Source: Verrucomicrobiota bacterium (GTDB lineage: Bacteria; Verrucomicrobiota; Verrucomicrobiia; Opitutales; UBA953). From it: DNA of 45,048 nt. The position numbers were made by a program, and so were the translations under genes. Below the pieces are notes generated by a model, which was not told the DNA's origin, did not search any database, and saw nothing but the letters and a program-made list of their open reading frames with translations. Each line of letters begins with the position of its first letter. Positions within the stretch are counted from its first letter, which is position 1. The stretch is from the NCBI GenBank assembly GCA_016871725.1, contig VHCL01000009.1:1-45048 (forward strand), given 5' to 3'. This document shows, in pieces, positions 7,073-15,236 of the stretch.

Positions 7073-8137
7073 TCACTTCCGGGCCGCGACCCAGCGCAGG
7101 GCGGCGAGCTCGCCTTCGGCCTTCATCTTGGCGAGATACTGGCCGCGCGTGGCGTCGTCCATCGTGGCGATGGTCTCGGCGAAACCGCCGGAGAGGGTCC
7201 GGATCTCGCGATAAGCGGAATCAATCGCCTCGAGGCGCGCGGCCACCGTCTGCCCGCCGGGTCCGGCGGCGGTCTGCGGGTCGAGCTGCTGGAGGAATTT
7301 CCGCTCGATGGACATGCCCATGAGCTGATCGATCAGATAGGGGCCCTGCTCTTGGAGGCGCTGGCCGAGGGTGAGGCCGATGACGACCGTCGGCTCGGCG
7401 GCGTCGAAGTCGGCCGTGCGGATGAATTCGTCCTGCAGCCCCTTGAGCTGGTCCGCCATGCCCATGAGCGCCTGCGAGCGTTCGAGGGTGAGCGAGAACA
7501 TCGCGGCGACGGAAGCCGCCTGCGGCTCGTAACCGGCGCTGAGAAAAGCCTGCTCGGAGCCATCGACGATCTGTTGGGAATAATCAGCGAAGAGCGGGCT
7601 ATCCAGGCTCTGGATGAGGGCGGCGCCGGCCGCGCCCGTGTCGCCGGACTCGAACGCCTGATGCGCGGCGAGGTAGTCGCCGAGGGAGTTGTCCGGGGCG
7701 GCCTTCCGGAAAGCGGCGAGCGCGGCGCCCTTCTCTTCCGTGGTCTCGCCGCGCAGGGCGAGCTCCAGCCGGGCCAGCGGATTCCCGGGCTCGAGGCTCG
7801 CGGCTTCGCGCGCGTATTTCAGGTCCTTGAGCAGCCGGGAGGCGGCGAGCAGGTTCTGGACGGTGCGTCCTTGGTCGCGGAGGAAGACGTCGATCTCGGC
7901 CGGACTCAGCGTCGGGACCTTGCCGGCCATGATGTCCTTTACCGTCACGACTTGGCGTTTGGGCGGCGCCGTCAATTGCGGGATGAGGTCGGCGGCGCTC
8001 CGCGGCTTGATCGCCGGCTTGGCGACGGTCACCGGCGGCTTACGGAAACGTTCCCAGGATCTGTCGCGCACGAGCCAGAACCCCGCGGCCAAGAGGCCGA
8101 GGCCGACGGCGATCTGCGCGGCGCGACGGGGAAGCAT
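7073..8137 (-). CDS. Membrane-anchored protein of unknown function
   Basis: I do not recognise a family. The 354-residue product starts MLPRRAAQIAVGLGLLAAG, a single N-terminal membrane anchor at about residues 6-24, followed by a mainly helical periplasmic or cytoplasmic body. Around residues 120-180 there are TPR-like helix pairs (AREAASLEPGNPLARLELAL, then AAHQAFESGDTGAAGAAL). The C-terminal third has long polar helices with conserved-looking QEQGPYLIDQLMGMSIERK. I chose the ATG at 8137 because it starts right before the anchor; the longer frame reaches into repeat DNA. It stands alone between two islands, so context gives no function. Confidence 0.75.
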   Translation of the reverse strand: MLPRRAAQIAVGLGLLAAGFWLVRDRSWERFRKPPVTVAKPAIKPRSAADLIPQLTAPPKRQVVTVKDIMAGKVPTLSPAEIDVFLRDQGRTVQNLLAASRLLKDLKYAREAASLEPGNPLARLELALRGETTEEKGAALAAFRKAAPDNSLGDYLAAHQAFESGDTGAAGAALIQSLDSPLFADYSQQIVDGSEQAFLSAGYEPQAASVAAMFSLTLERSQALMGMADQLKGLQDEFIRTADFDAAEPTVVIGLTLGQRLQEQGPYLIDQLMGMSIERKFLQQLDPQTAAGPGGQTVAARLEAIDSAYREIRTLSGGFAETIATMDDATRGQYLAKMKAEGELAALRWVAARK

Positions 8138-8150
8138 CGTTGAAGACGGA

Positions 8151-8180
8151 GAGTAGGGAGTATCGAGCATGGAGTATAGG
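8151..8180. repeat. 7-bp tandem array (GAGTAT orientation), copy 4
   Basis: Degenerate units GAGTAGG / GAGTATC / GAGCATG / GAGTATA, 13 bp upstream of the preceding minus-strand gene start. Confidence 0.8.
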
Positions 8181-8260
8181 CGAAAGACACGGGGGCAAGG
8201 GTGACCGATTAGGGCTAGAGCTGGGGCTAGGGCTAGGGCCAGTTTACCCGGACTGCACCG

Positions 8261-8316
8261 CACAGGTGCAAAAGTGCAAATCGGCCTGCGGCCTGTGCAA
8301 AGGTGCCAATGTGGAA
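8261..8316. repeat. 56-bp GTGCAAA module, copy 2
   Basis: Matches 4796-4851 except for one base, in the same orientation on the plus strand. Confidence 0.88.
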
Positions 8317-8362
8317 GACGGACTTCAGGCGGCGGGAGGCATTTAAAAAAGAGAGCAGAATG

Positions 8363-8398
8363 GAGGGCTGCGTAGAGGGCTGAGTGGAGGGCTGAATG
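8363..8398. repeat. 12-bp tandem array (3 units), copy 3
   Basis: Units GAGGGCTGCGTA, GAGGGCTGAGTG and GAGGGCTGAATG, then GATGAA. It lies 226 bp upstream of the 354-residue gene start. Confidence 0.88.
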
Positions 8399-8506
8399 GA
8401 TGAAGCTACCGCCAAGGCTGGACCCCGATGGCTGTCACCCGGGAGTGCTTTCATGCCCGCAGCATTCTGTCCGGTTTCCGGTCTCCCTTTGGGCTTCTGT
8501 CGCGAG

Positions 8507-8559
8507 GTAGGGGCTGACCGGCCCGGTCAGCCGCGGTTGAGCGGGCCGCTCAACCCTAC
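8507..8559. repeat. REPIN with 2-nt spacer
   Basis: GTAG, a hairpin with 10-bp arms GGCTGACCGG (8512-8532), two bases, a hairpin with 10-bp arms GGTTGAGCGG (8535-8555), and CTAC. The two stems differ by paired changes. Confidence 0.88.
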
Positions 8560-8571
8560 CCAAGACACCTA

Positions 8572-8634
8572 GGACAGCACGTGGTACGGTCCCTGCCTCG
8601 ATACAGCTAGATCGCGACGCGGTCCCGACCCTAC
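8572..8634. repeat. Two degenerate REP hairpins
   Basis: 8572-8592 and 8610-8630 each keep the 21-nt layout with two mismatched pairs. The second is followed by CTAC, which leads directly into the ahcY terminator. Confidence 0.6.
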
Positions 8635-8640
8635 CCAAAC

Positions 8641-8666
8641 AAAAAGGGCGCCCGCAGGCGCCCTCT
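8641..8666 (-). terminator. Rho-independent terminator of ahcY
   Basis: Read on the minus strand: GAGGGCGCC, loop TGCG, GGCGCCC, then TTTTTGTTT. It lies 64 bp beyond the ahcY stop. Near-identical copies are at 11929 and 20579. Confidence 0.88.
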
Positions 8667-8729
8667 TGAATTCCCCGTGTCCACGTGTCCCCTTGCCCAC
8701 GTGTCCCCTCGCGGCGTCTCACGCCGCGC

Positions 8730-10163
<1,434 letters not shown>

Positions 10164-10167
10164 ATGA

Positions 10168-10197
10168 GAGTATCGAGTATGGAGTTTGGAGTATAGG
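10168..10197. repeat. 7-bp tandem array inside the metK-ahcY spacer, copy 5
   Basis: Nearly the same string as 2351-2380. It fills most of the 48-bp gap between metK and ahcY and lies immediately upstream of the ahcY ATG. Confidence 0.88.
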
Positions 10198-10211
10198 GAA
10201 GTAAGCGGGGC

Positions 10212-11393
10212 TTACTGGCTGAGGGCCTTGTGGAAGGCGGCCATCTTAGACGTGACTTCCCAGGGCAGGCCCTTCTTGCCGAAGTGGCCGTAATGGGTGG
10301 ACGCGCGGTAGATAGGACGACGGAGGTCGAGCTGGCGGATGATCTCGGCCGGGTTGAAGAGGAAGACCTTCTTCACCGCGGCGAGGATCTGCTCGTCGGG
10401 GATCTCGCCCGTGCCGAAGGTGTCGAGGTGGATGCTGGTCGGCTCGGGGTGGCCGATGGCGTAGGCGACCTGCAGTTCGCAGCGTTCGGCGGCGCCGGAC
10501 GCGACGATGTGCTTGGCGACCCAGCGGGCCATGTAGGCCGCGGAACGGTCGACCTTGGTCGGATCCTTGCCCGAGAAGGCGCCGCCGCCGTGGCGGCCCA
10601 TGCCTCCGTAGGAGTCGACGATGATCTTGCGGCCGGTGAGGCCGCAGTCGCCCTGAGGTCCGCCGACGACGAAGCGTCCGGTCGGGTTGATCAGGTACTC
10701 GGTCTGCTTGCCGACGAGTTCCTTCGGGAGGACCTTGCGGATGACCTGTTCGACGCAGAACTTCTCGATCTGGCGGTGGGAGACGTCGGCGGTGTGCTGG
10801 GTCGAGATGACCACGTTCTCGACGGCGACCGGGCGGCCGTCGACGTAGCGGACGGCGACCTGCGACTTGCAGTCGGGGCGGAGCCACTCGGTGCCCTTGG
10901 CGCCGGACTTGCGGAGACGGGCCAGCTCGCGATTGAGGCGGTGGGCCAGCATGACCGGGGCGGGCATGTGCTCGGGGGTCTCGTTGGAGGCGTAGCCGAA
11001 CATGATGCCCTGGTCGCCCGCGCCCATCTTGGCGTGCTTCTTGCCCTCGGCCTTGCGCTCGTCGACGCCCTGGGCGATGTCCGGGGACTGCTTGGTGAGG
11101 AGGTTGGTGACGAAGACCTTGTCGGCGTGGAAGACGTCGTCGTCGTTCACGTAGCCGATCTCGCGGATGGCGGCGCGGACGACTTCCTCGAAGTTGACCT
11201 TGGCCTTGGTGGTGAGTTCGCCGGCGATGACGACGTGGTCGCTCTTGACCAGGGTCTCGCAGGCGACGCGGGAGAACCGGTCCTGCGCGAAGCAGGCGTC
11301 GAGGACGGAGTCCGAGATGCTGTCGGCGACCTTGTCAGGGTGGCCCTCGCCGACGGATTCGGACGAGAAGATGAAGGAGGCGTGGCGTGCCAT
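10212..11393 (-). CDS. metK: S-adenosylmethionine synthetase
   Basis: Makes SAM from methionine and ATP in the cytoplasm as a tetramer. The 393-residue product carries [18 protein letters not shown] at 11-28, the ATP motif [12 protein letters not shown] near 120 and the glycine-rich loop [16 protein letters not shown] near 262. I chose the ATG at 11393 (MARHASFIF) because it is the usual MetK beginning; an in-frame start at 11441 would add 16 residues with no counterpart in the family. The leader contains a pair of mutually exclusive hairpins at 11468-11495. It does not match the SAM riboswitch consensus sequences I know. Confidence 0.98.
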   Translation of the reverse strand: MARHASFIFSSESVGEGHPDKVADSISDSVLDACFAQDRFSRVACETLVKSDHVVIAGELTTKAKVNFEEVVRAAIREIGYVNDDDVFHADKVFVTNLLTKQSPDIAQGVDERKAEGKKHAKMGAGDQGIMFGYASNETPEHMPAPVMLAHRLNRELARLRKSGAKGTEWLRPDCKSQVAVRYVDGRPVAVENVVISTQHTADVSHRQIEKFCVEQVIRKVLPKELVGKQTEYLINPTGRFVVGGPQGDCGLTGRKIIVDSYGGMGRHGGGAFSGKDPTKVDRSAAYMARWVAKHIVASGAAERCELQVAYAIGHPEPTSIHLDTFGTGEIPDEQILAAVKKVFLFNPAEIIRQLDLRRPIYRASTHYGHFGKKGLPWEVTSKMAAFHKALSQ

Positions 11394-11467
11394 AAGGCAG
11401 GGGAAACAAACGGGCCGGCGGCGGATTGGCAAGTCGGACATCCAAATATCTGGATAGGAAGATGCGT

Positions 11468-11495
11468 CATAGGGATCGGCCTATGGACGATCCCT
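11468..11495 (-). promoter_or_regulatory. Possible structured leader of metK
   Basis: Read on the minus strand, AGGGATCG pairs with CGATCCCT (8 bp, 9-nt loop, 11471-11495). CATAGG inside that loop can instead pair with CCTATG just downstream (6 bp, 11468-11485). The two helices exclude each other, or could partly coexist as a pseudoknot. The structure ends about 75 nt before the metK ATG. No function is demonstrated. Confidence 0.3.
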
Positions 11496-11607
11496 GCGGC
11501 TGGAAGCGGTTGGCGGTTAGCGGTTAGGAAACACAGAGAGGACCGGAGGCCCAGAGATCAAACGGCTCAAGGGGAGACCGGATGATTGGCTGGGGGTATT
11601 TGAAAAG

Positions 11608-11643
11608 GAGGGCTGCGTTGAGGACTGAGTGGAGGACTGAATG
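11608..11643. repeat. 12-bp tandem array (3 units), copy 4
   Basis: Units GAGGGCTGCGTT, GAGGACTGAGTG and GAGGACTGAATG, then GATGAA. It lies 215 bp upstream of metK and has the same polarity relative to its gene as the other copies. Confidence 0.88.
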
Positions 11644-11795
11644 GATGAAGCTGCCGCCGAAACCCGGAGCCGGAGCCGATGGCCGAACTGCCGAATCCCG
11701 AAAGGCTGAGGCCCCGATGGCTGTCACCTGTCACCTGGAAAATGTCCGCAGCATCCTTCCCGGTTTCCGGTCTCCCTTTGAGACTCTGCCTCGAG

Positions 11796-11848
11796 GTAGG
11801 GCTGACCGGCTCTGGTCAGCCACGGTTGAGCGGGCCGCTCAACCCTAC
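11796..11848. repeat. REPIN, parallel to 8507-8559
   Basis: GTAG, a 22-nt GGCTGACC-type hairpin (11800-11821), a two-base spacer, a perfect GGTTGAGCGG hairpin (11824-11844), and CTAC. Confidence 0.86.
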
Positions 11849-11860
11849 CCGATACATCTA

Positions 11861-11922
11861 GGGCAGCACGCGGTGCTGCCCCTACCTCGATGCAGGCGGA
11901 CGTGATGACATCGCGTCCCTAC
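11861..11922. repeat. Two same-orientation REP hairpins
   Basis: 11861-11881 has perfect 9-bp arms (GGGCAGCAC) around GCG and then CTAC. 11898-11918 (left arm GGACGTGATG, one mismatch) is also followed by CTAC and leads straight into the terminator. Confidence 0.86.
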
Positions 11923-11928
11923 CCAAAC

Positions 11929-11951
11929 AAAAAGGGCGCCCGCAGGCGCCC
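11929..11951 (-). terminator. Rho-independent terminator of the DUF7133-like gene
   Basis: Minus-strand hairpin GGGCGCC / GGCGCCC with loop TGCG followed by TTTTTGTTT. It lies about 47 bp past the stop and is the same module as the ahcY terminator. Confidence 0.87.
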
Positions 11952-11997
11952 TCTCGACTTACCTGGCCCGAGCCCTGGCTCTGGCCCTGGCCCTTCC

Positions 11998-14900
11998 TCA
12001 GCCCCCGATCGACTTCAGGGTGACGAGATACTCGATGAGGGAGGTGAACTCCTCGACGGTGAGGCCCGCGGCGAGGCCGGCGGGCATCATCGACTGCGGG
12101 AGATGCTTCTCTTCCTTCACGTCGTCGCGCTTGATCTTGGAGACCTGGCCCGCGATGTTGCGGAGGGTGATCACGCCGTCGGCCTCGCCGGTGACGAAGC
12201 CCATCTGGTCGGGGCCGTTCTTCATGGCGAGGACGACGGTCTGGAAGCCCTGGGCGACGACCTTGTTCGGATCGAGGATCGAATCGATCAGGTATTCGCG
12301 CGGGAACTTCGCGCCGGCGGCGCCGAGGTACGGGCCCTTCTGCTCGGCGGCGAGGTCGACGGCGTGGCAGGCCACGCAGCCCTGCTGGGTGAAGAGGCGC
12401 TGGCCGGTCTTCACGTTCCCGCGGCCCTTGAGCGCGGCGGCCGTGACGGCCTTGGCGTCGAGCTGGGCGATCTTCTTGCCCTTGCTGGCGGCGGCGAGCT
12501 TGCCCGCGGCGAGCGCGGCCTTGGCGGCGTTGATCTGCAGGACGTTGTCGCCCTTCATGCCTTCCTGGAGCTGCTTGTCGAAGCCGGTGAGGCCGAGGTC
12601 GGCGATGGCGTGGAAGAAGCCGAGGTCGCGCGGGTTCTTGTCCACGTGGCCGCGGACGGCCTTCTTCTGCTGCTCCTTGGTGAGCGGGCTGCTGAGGACG
12701 TTGAGGAGGGCCTTCCAGAGGATCGTGGAGGCGGCGTCCTCGGCCTTGTTGGCCATCGAGCGCAGCTTGTTCACCTGGTTGCCGCGTTCGGCCTCGTAGA
12801 TGAAGTCACTGATCGCCTGCGTGGCGGCCGCGGGCGCCTGGGCGTCCTTGGACCAGCCGGCGAGGACCTTGACGCGCGGCTCGAGGCCGGCTTCGCCCTC
12901 GACCTTCAGGAGGGCCTTGTAGCAGTCGAGGCGCTCCTCCCACTTGCGGGAAGCCTGGAGCGCGGCGTCGACGAGCAGGGCCTGGTCGGCCGGACGCAGG
13001 GTCTGCGTGGCCATGGCGAGGCGGAGCGGGTCGAGGCCTTCGAGCTTGAGGTCGGTGATGGCGATGCGGTTCTTGGCGAGGATCTCGAGCGAGGCCATGC
13101 GCAGGTTGCCCGGCAGCTTGGCGTAGGCGGCCTCGAGGCCCTTGTGGATGCGCGGCGTGGCGGGCCAGGCGACGGGCTCGAAATACGGGCCGCGGTCGTC
13201 CGGACGGGTGCTCCACCAGTCCTTGTAGTTCCACGGCTTCTCGACGTGGTAGAGGCGGGCGAGCGCGGTGACGGCGCCGAAGCGCACGGACTCGTCGCCG
13301 CTCAGGCTCAGGGCGATGAGGCCGTCGACGGCTTCGTCGGTGTGGATGCCCTGGAGCGCGCGGAAGGCGACGAAGCGCTGCGCGGGATCGGCGAGCGCGG
13401 CGAGGCAGGCCTTGGCGTTGCCGAGGCTGCGGAGGGCCGCGATGGCGGTGTGCGGCAGGCGGTAGTGCTCGCCTTCGCCGAGCTGGGACTCGTCGGCCGG
13501 CCACTGGGCGGCGGCGGCGAGGATGGCCGGGGCGGCGTCCTTGGCGCCGAGGCGCTGGAGGCCGACGAGGGCCTGCAGGCGGACGCGCGGGTCGGCGTCC
13601 TTCAGGGCGTCGACGAAGAGCTGGACCGGCACGCCTTCGAGCTGCGTGGTGCGGTCGGCGAGCGCGCGCAGGACGAACTCGCGGACGGCGGCGTCCGGGG
13701 CGAGGCCGACGAGGCCGGCGTTGGCCTTGGCGCCGAGGAGCTGCTTATACGTGAAGATCGCGGCCACGCGGGCGTAGAGGTGCTCGGAACCGGAGCGCGC
13801 GACCGCGAGCACGGGCTCGGCGAGCGAAGGCTTGGCGCGGTCGAGGATCTGGCGCTGGGTCTCGAGGCGCTGGACGGCGGACTTCGAGGAGAGCTGCTTC
13901 ACGAGGTCGGCGTCGGAGAGCTTGGTGACGTCGACGTAGACGTTGGGCTTCACGTCCTTGGCGGTGATGATCTGGACGGTGCCGTTCGGGTAGTAGATCG
14001 GCTCTTCGACTTCCTTGCCGTCCTTCATGACCTTCTTGGTCTTCGGCTTGTTGGTGCCGAGGTAGCTGAAGCCGCCGCCGCGCCAGTCGGAGAGGAAGAG
14101 GCGGGAGTTTCCGTCGACGTCGAAGTCGGTGGCGCGGGCGACCTTCTCGAAGGTCTCCTGCTGGGCGACGAACGTGGCCTCGAACCGCTTGACCGGGTGG
14201 CGGTGCAGCGTGCCGGTCGTCCAGTCGCAGGTGAAGAGGGACTCGCCGAAGTCGCCGGGGAAGCCGGGCTCGCTCAGGTAGAGGCCGCCGGTGCCGGAGC
14301 CGCCGCCGTAGTCGGCGAGGGGATGGGCGATCTCGTCGGCGAAGTTCTTGTACAGGCGCGGGTAGCCGGCGTCGGCCAGCGAGGTGAAGTGGTGGAAGCG
14401 CGTGTTCCAGCCCTTGCCGTCGTTGGTGTTGTCGCGGGAGAAGAGGTCGAGGGTCGGGGAGATCGCGACGTCGCAGATGTTGCGGGTCATCACGGTGTAG
14501 TTCTCGAGCTCGGTGCCGTCCGGGCGGACGCGCATGACGCCGCCGCCGTACAGGGTGACGCGCTTCTTGTCGCCGAGGCCGAGGGCGCCGTCGTTGTCGC
14601 GCAGGAGGCCCGCGCCGAAGTCGCCGACGGCGATGTAGAGCCAGCCGTCGATGCCCATGCGGCAGCCGTTGGTGGTGTGGTCGGCGCCGCGGGGGTGCTC
14701 GATGCCGCCGCCGAGGCCGTCGACGAGGAGAGTGCGCTCGGTGGCGTAGTCGGCCTTGCCGTCGCCGTCCTTGTCCTGGAACTTGGAGAGGAAGGGCGGA
14801 TGGACGAGGTAGAAGACGCCGCCGACGAAGTGGCCTCCGCGGGGGCTCTCGACCTTGGCGTATTCGATGACCTGGTCGGCGACGCCGGCGCCCTTGGTGT

Positions 14901-15117
14901 CGCGGGCGATGAGGATGCGGCCCATGCCCGGGACGTGGCCGAGCGAGCCGTTCTTGTCGGAGGAGACGTAGACGTCGCCGTTGGCGGCGGCCGACACGGC
15001 GGTCGGGTAGATCTCGGGCACCTGGGCGTTGCCGAGGAACTCACGGATGACGAACCCTTCCGGCACGGCCTGGGCGGCCGCGGCGATGAGGAAGAGTCCA
15101 AGGGAGGAGCGTACCAT
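11998..15117 (-). CDS. Secreted PVC-type propeller-HEAT-cytochrome c protein (DUF7133-like)
   Basis: 1039-residue exported protein of a family expanded in Planctomycetes and Verrucomicrobia. MVRSSLGLFLIAAAAQAVP is the signal peptide. Residues about 20-380 look like a sugar-dehydrogenase-type beta-propeller (HPRGADHTTNGCRMGIDGWLYIAVGDFG; YLSEPGFPGDFGESLFTCDW). Residues about 420-860 are HEAT-like helices. The C-terminus is a c-type cytochrome with CVACH at 914-918 and LPQSMMPAGLAAG as a likely region for the distal ligand. Oxidation of a carbohydrate with electron transfer to the respiratory chain is the usual inference for the family; no activity is proven. The ATG at 15117 was chosen because it starts the signal peptide. 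It is divergent from the glycosidase gene, with 119 bp between the starts. Confidence 0.87.
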   Translation of the reverse strand: MVRSSLGLFLIAAAAQAVPEGFVIREFLGNAQVPEIYPTAVSAAANGDVYVSSDKNGSLGHVPGMGRILIARDTKGAGVADQVIEYAKVESPRGGHFVGGVFYLVHPPFLSKFQDKDGDGKADYATERTLLVDGLGGGIEHPRGADHTTNGCRMGIDGWLYIAVGDFGAGLLRDNDGALGLGDKKRVTLYGGGVMRVRPDGTELENYTVMTRNICDVAISPTLDLFSRDNTNDGKGWNTRFHHFTSLADAGYPRLYKNFADEIAHPLADYGGGSGTGGLYLSEPGFPGDFGESLFTCDWTTGTLHRHPVKRFEATFVAQQETFEKVARATDFDVDGNSRLFLSDWRGGGFSYLGTNKPKTKKVMKDGKEVEEPIYYPNGTVQIITAKDVKPNVYVDVTKLSDADLVKQLSSKSAVQRLETQRQILDRAKPSLAEPVLAVARSGSEHLYARVAAIFTYKQLLGAKANAGLVGLAPDAAVREFVLRALADRTTQLEGVPVQLFVDALKDADPRVRLQALVGLQRLGAKDAAPAILAAAAQWPADESQLGEGEHYRLPHTAIAALRSLGNAKACLAALADPAQRFVAFRALQGIHTDEAVDGLIALSLSGDESVRFGAVTALARLYHVEKPWNYKDWWSTRPDDRGPYFEPVAWPATPRIHKGLEAAYAKLPGNLRMASLEILAKNRIAITDLKLEGLDPLRLAMATQTLRPADQALLVDAALQASRKWEERLDCYKALLKVEGEAGLEPRVKVLAGWSKDAQAPAAATQAISDFIYEAERGNQVNKLRSMANKAEDAASTILWKALLNVLSSPLTKEQQKKAVRGHVDKNPRDLGFFHAIADLGLTGFDKQLQEGMKGDNVLQINAAKAALAAGKLAAASKGKKIAQLDAKAVTAAALKGRGNVKTGQRLFTQQGCVACHAVDLAAEQKGPYLGAAGAKFPREYLIDSILDPNKVVAQGFQTVVLAMKNGPDQMGFVTGEADGVITLRNIAGQVSKIKRDDVKEEKHLPQSMMPAGLAAGLTVEEFTSLIEYLVTLKSIGG

Positions 15118-15236
15118 GGGTGTGCGGGGTAAGGAGATAAGATGTAGGCGGTCCCTTGATTGTTCCAAGCGGGAAGCGAGGGCCGGACGCATCTTAGCGT
15201 CTTGCCCGTCGGGCCACGGGGGCTAACCCTCGGACC
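15118..15236. other. Divergent intergenic region
   Basis: 119 bp between the starts of the DUF7133-like gene (minus) and the glycosidase gene (plus). It must hold both promoters. I see no REP hairpin and no promoter I would stand behind. Confidence 0.5.

Larger units (their letters stand above)
8138..8729. repeat. Intergenic repeat island 5
   Basis: 592-bp spacer between two minus-strand genes: upstream region of the 354-residue protein and downstream region of ahcY. It contains a GAGTAT array, a short GGGCTAG-type tandem (8212-8239), the second 56-bp GTGCAAA module, a 12-bp array, a long stretch shared with island 6, four REPs, the ahcY terminator, and a GTGTCC / CCACGTG word (8676-8709). 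Confidence 0.83.
11394..11997. repeat. Intergenic repeat island 6
   Basis: 604-bp spacer between two minus-strand genes. From the metK side it holds the metK leader hairpins, the AAGCGGTTGGCGGTTAGCGG word, a GGAGACCGGATGATTGG word, a 12-bp array, a stretch of about 190 bp parallel to island 5, four REPs, the terminator of the large cytochrome gene, and a CTGGCTCTGGCCCTGG tandem (11970-11995). Confidence 0.83.

Noticed and set aside
11394-11530. Known SAM or SAH riboswitch upstream of metK
   Set aside because: I could not match the conserved core sequences of the SAM-I, SAM-II, SAM/SAH or SAH classes. Only a generic pair of alternative hairpins is visible.
11890-15132. 1080-codon plus-strand open frame opposite the DUF7133-like gene
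   Set aside because: Composition is the antisense shadow of a GC-rich gene (valine-, aspartate- and glycine-rich without domains). The minus-strand product has clear motifs.
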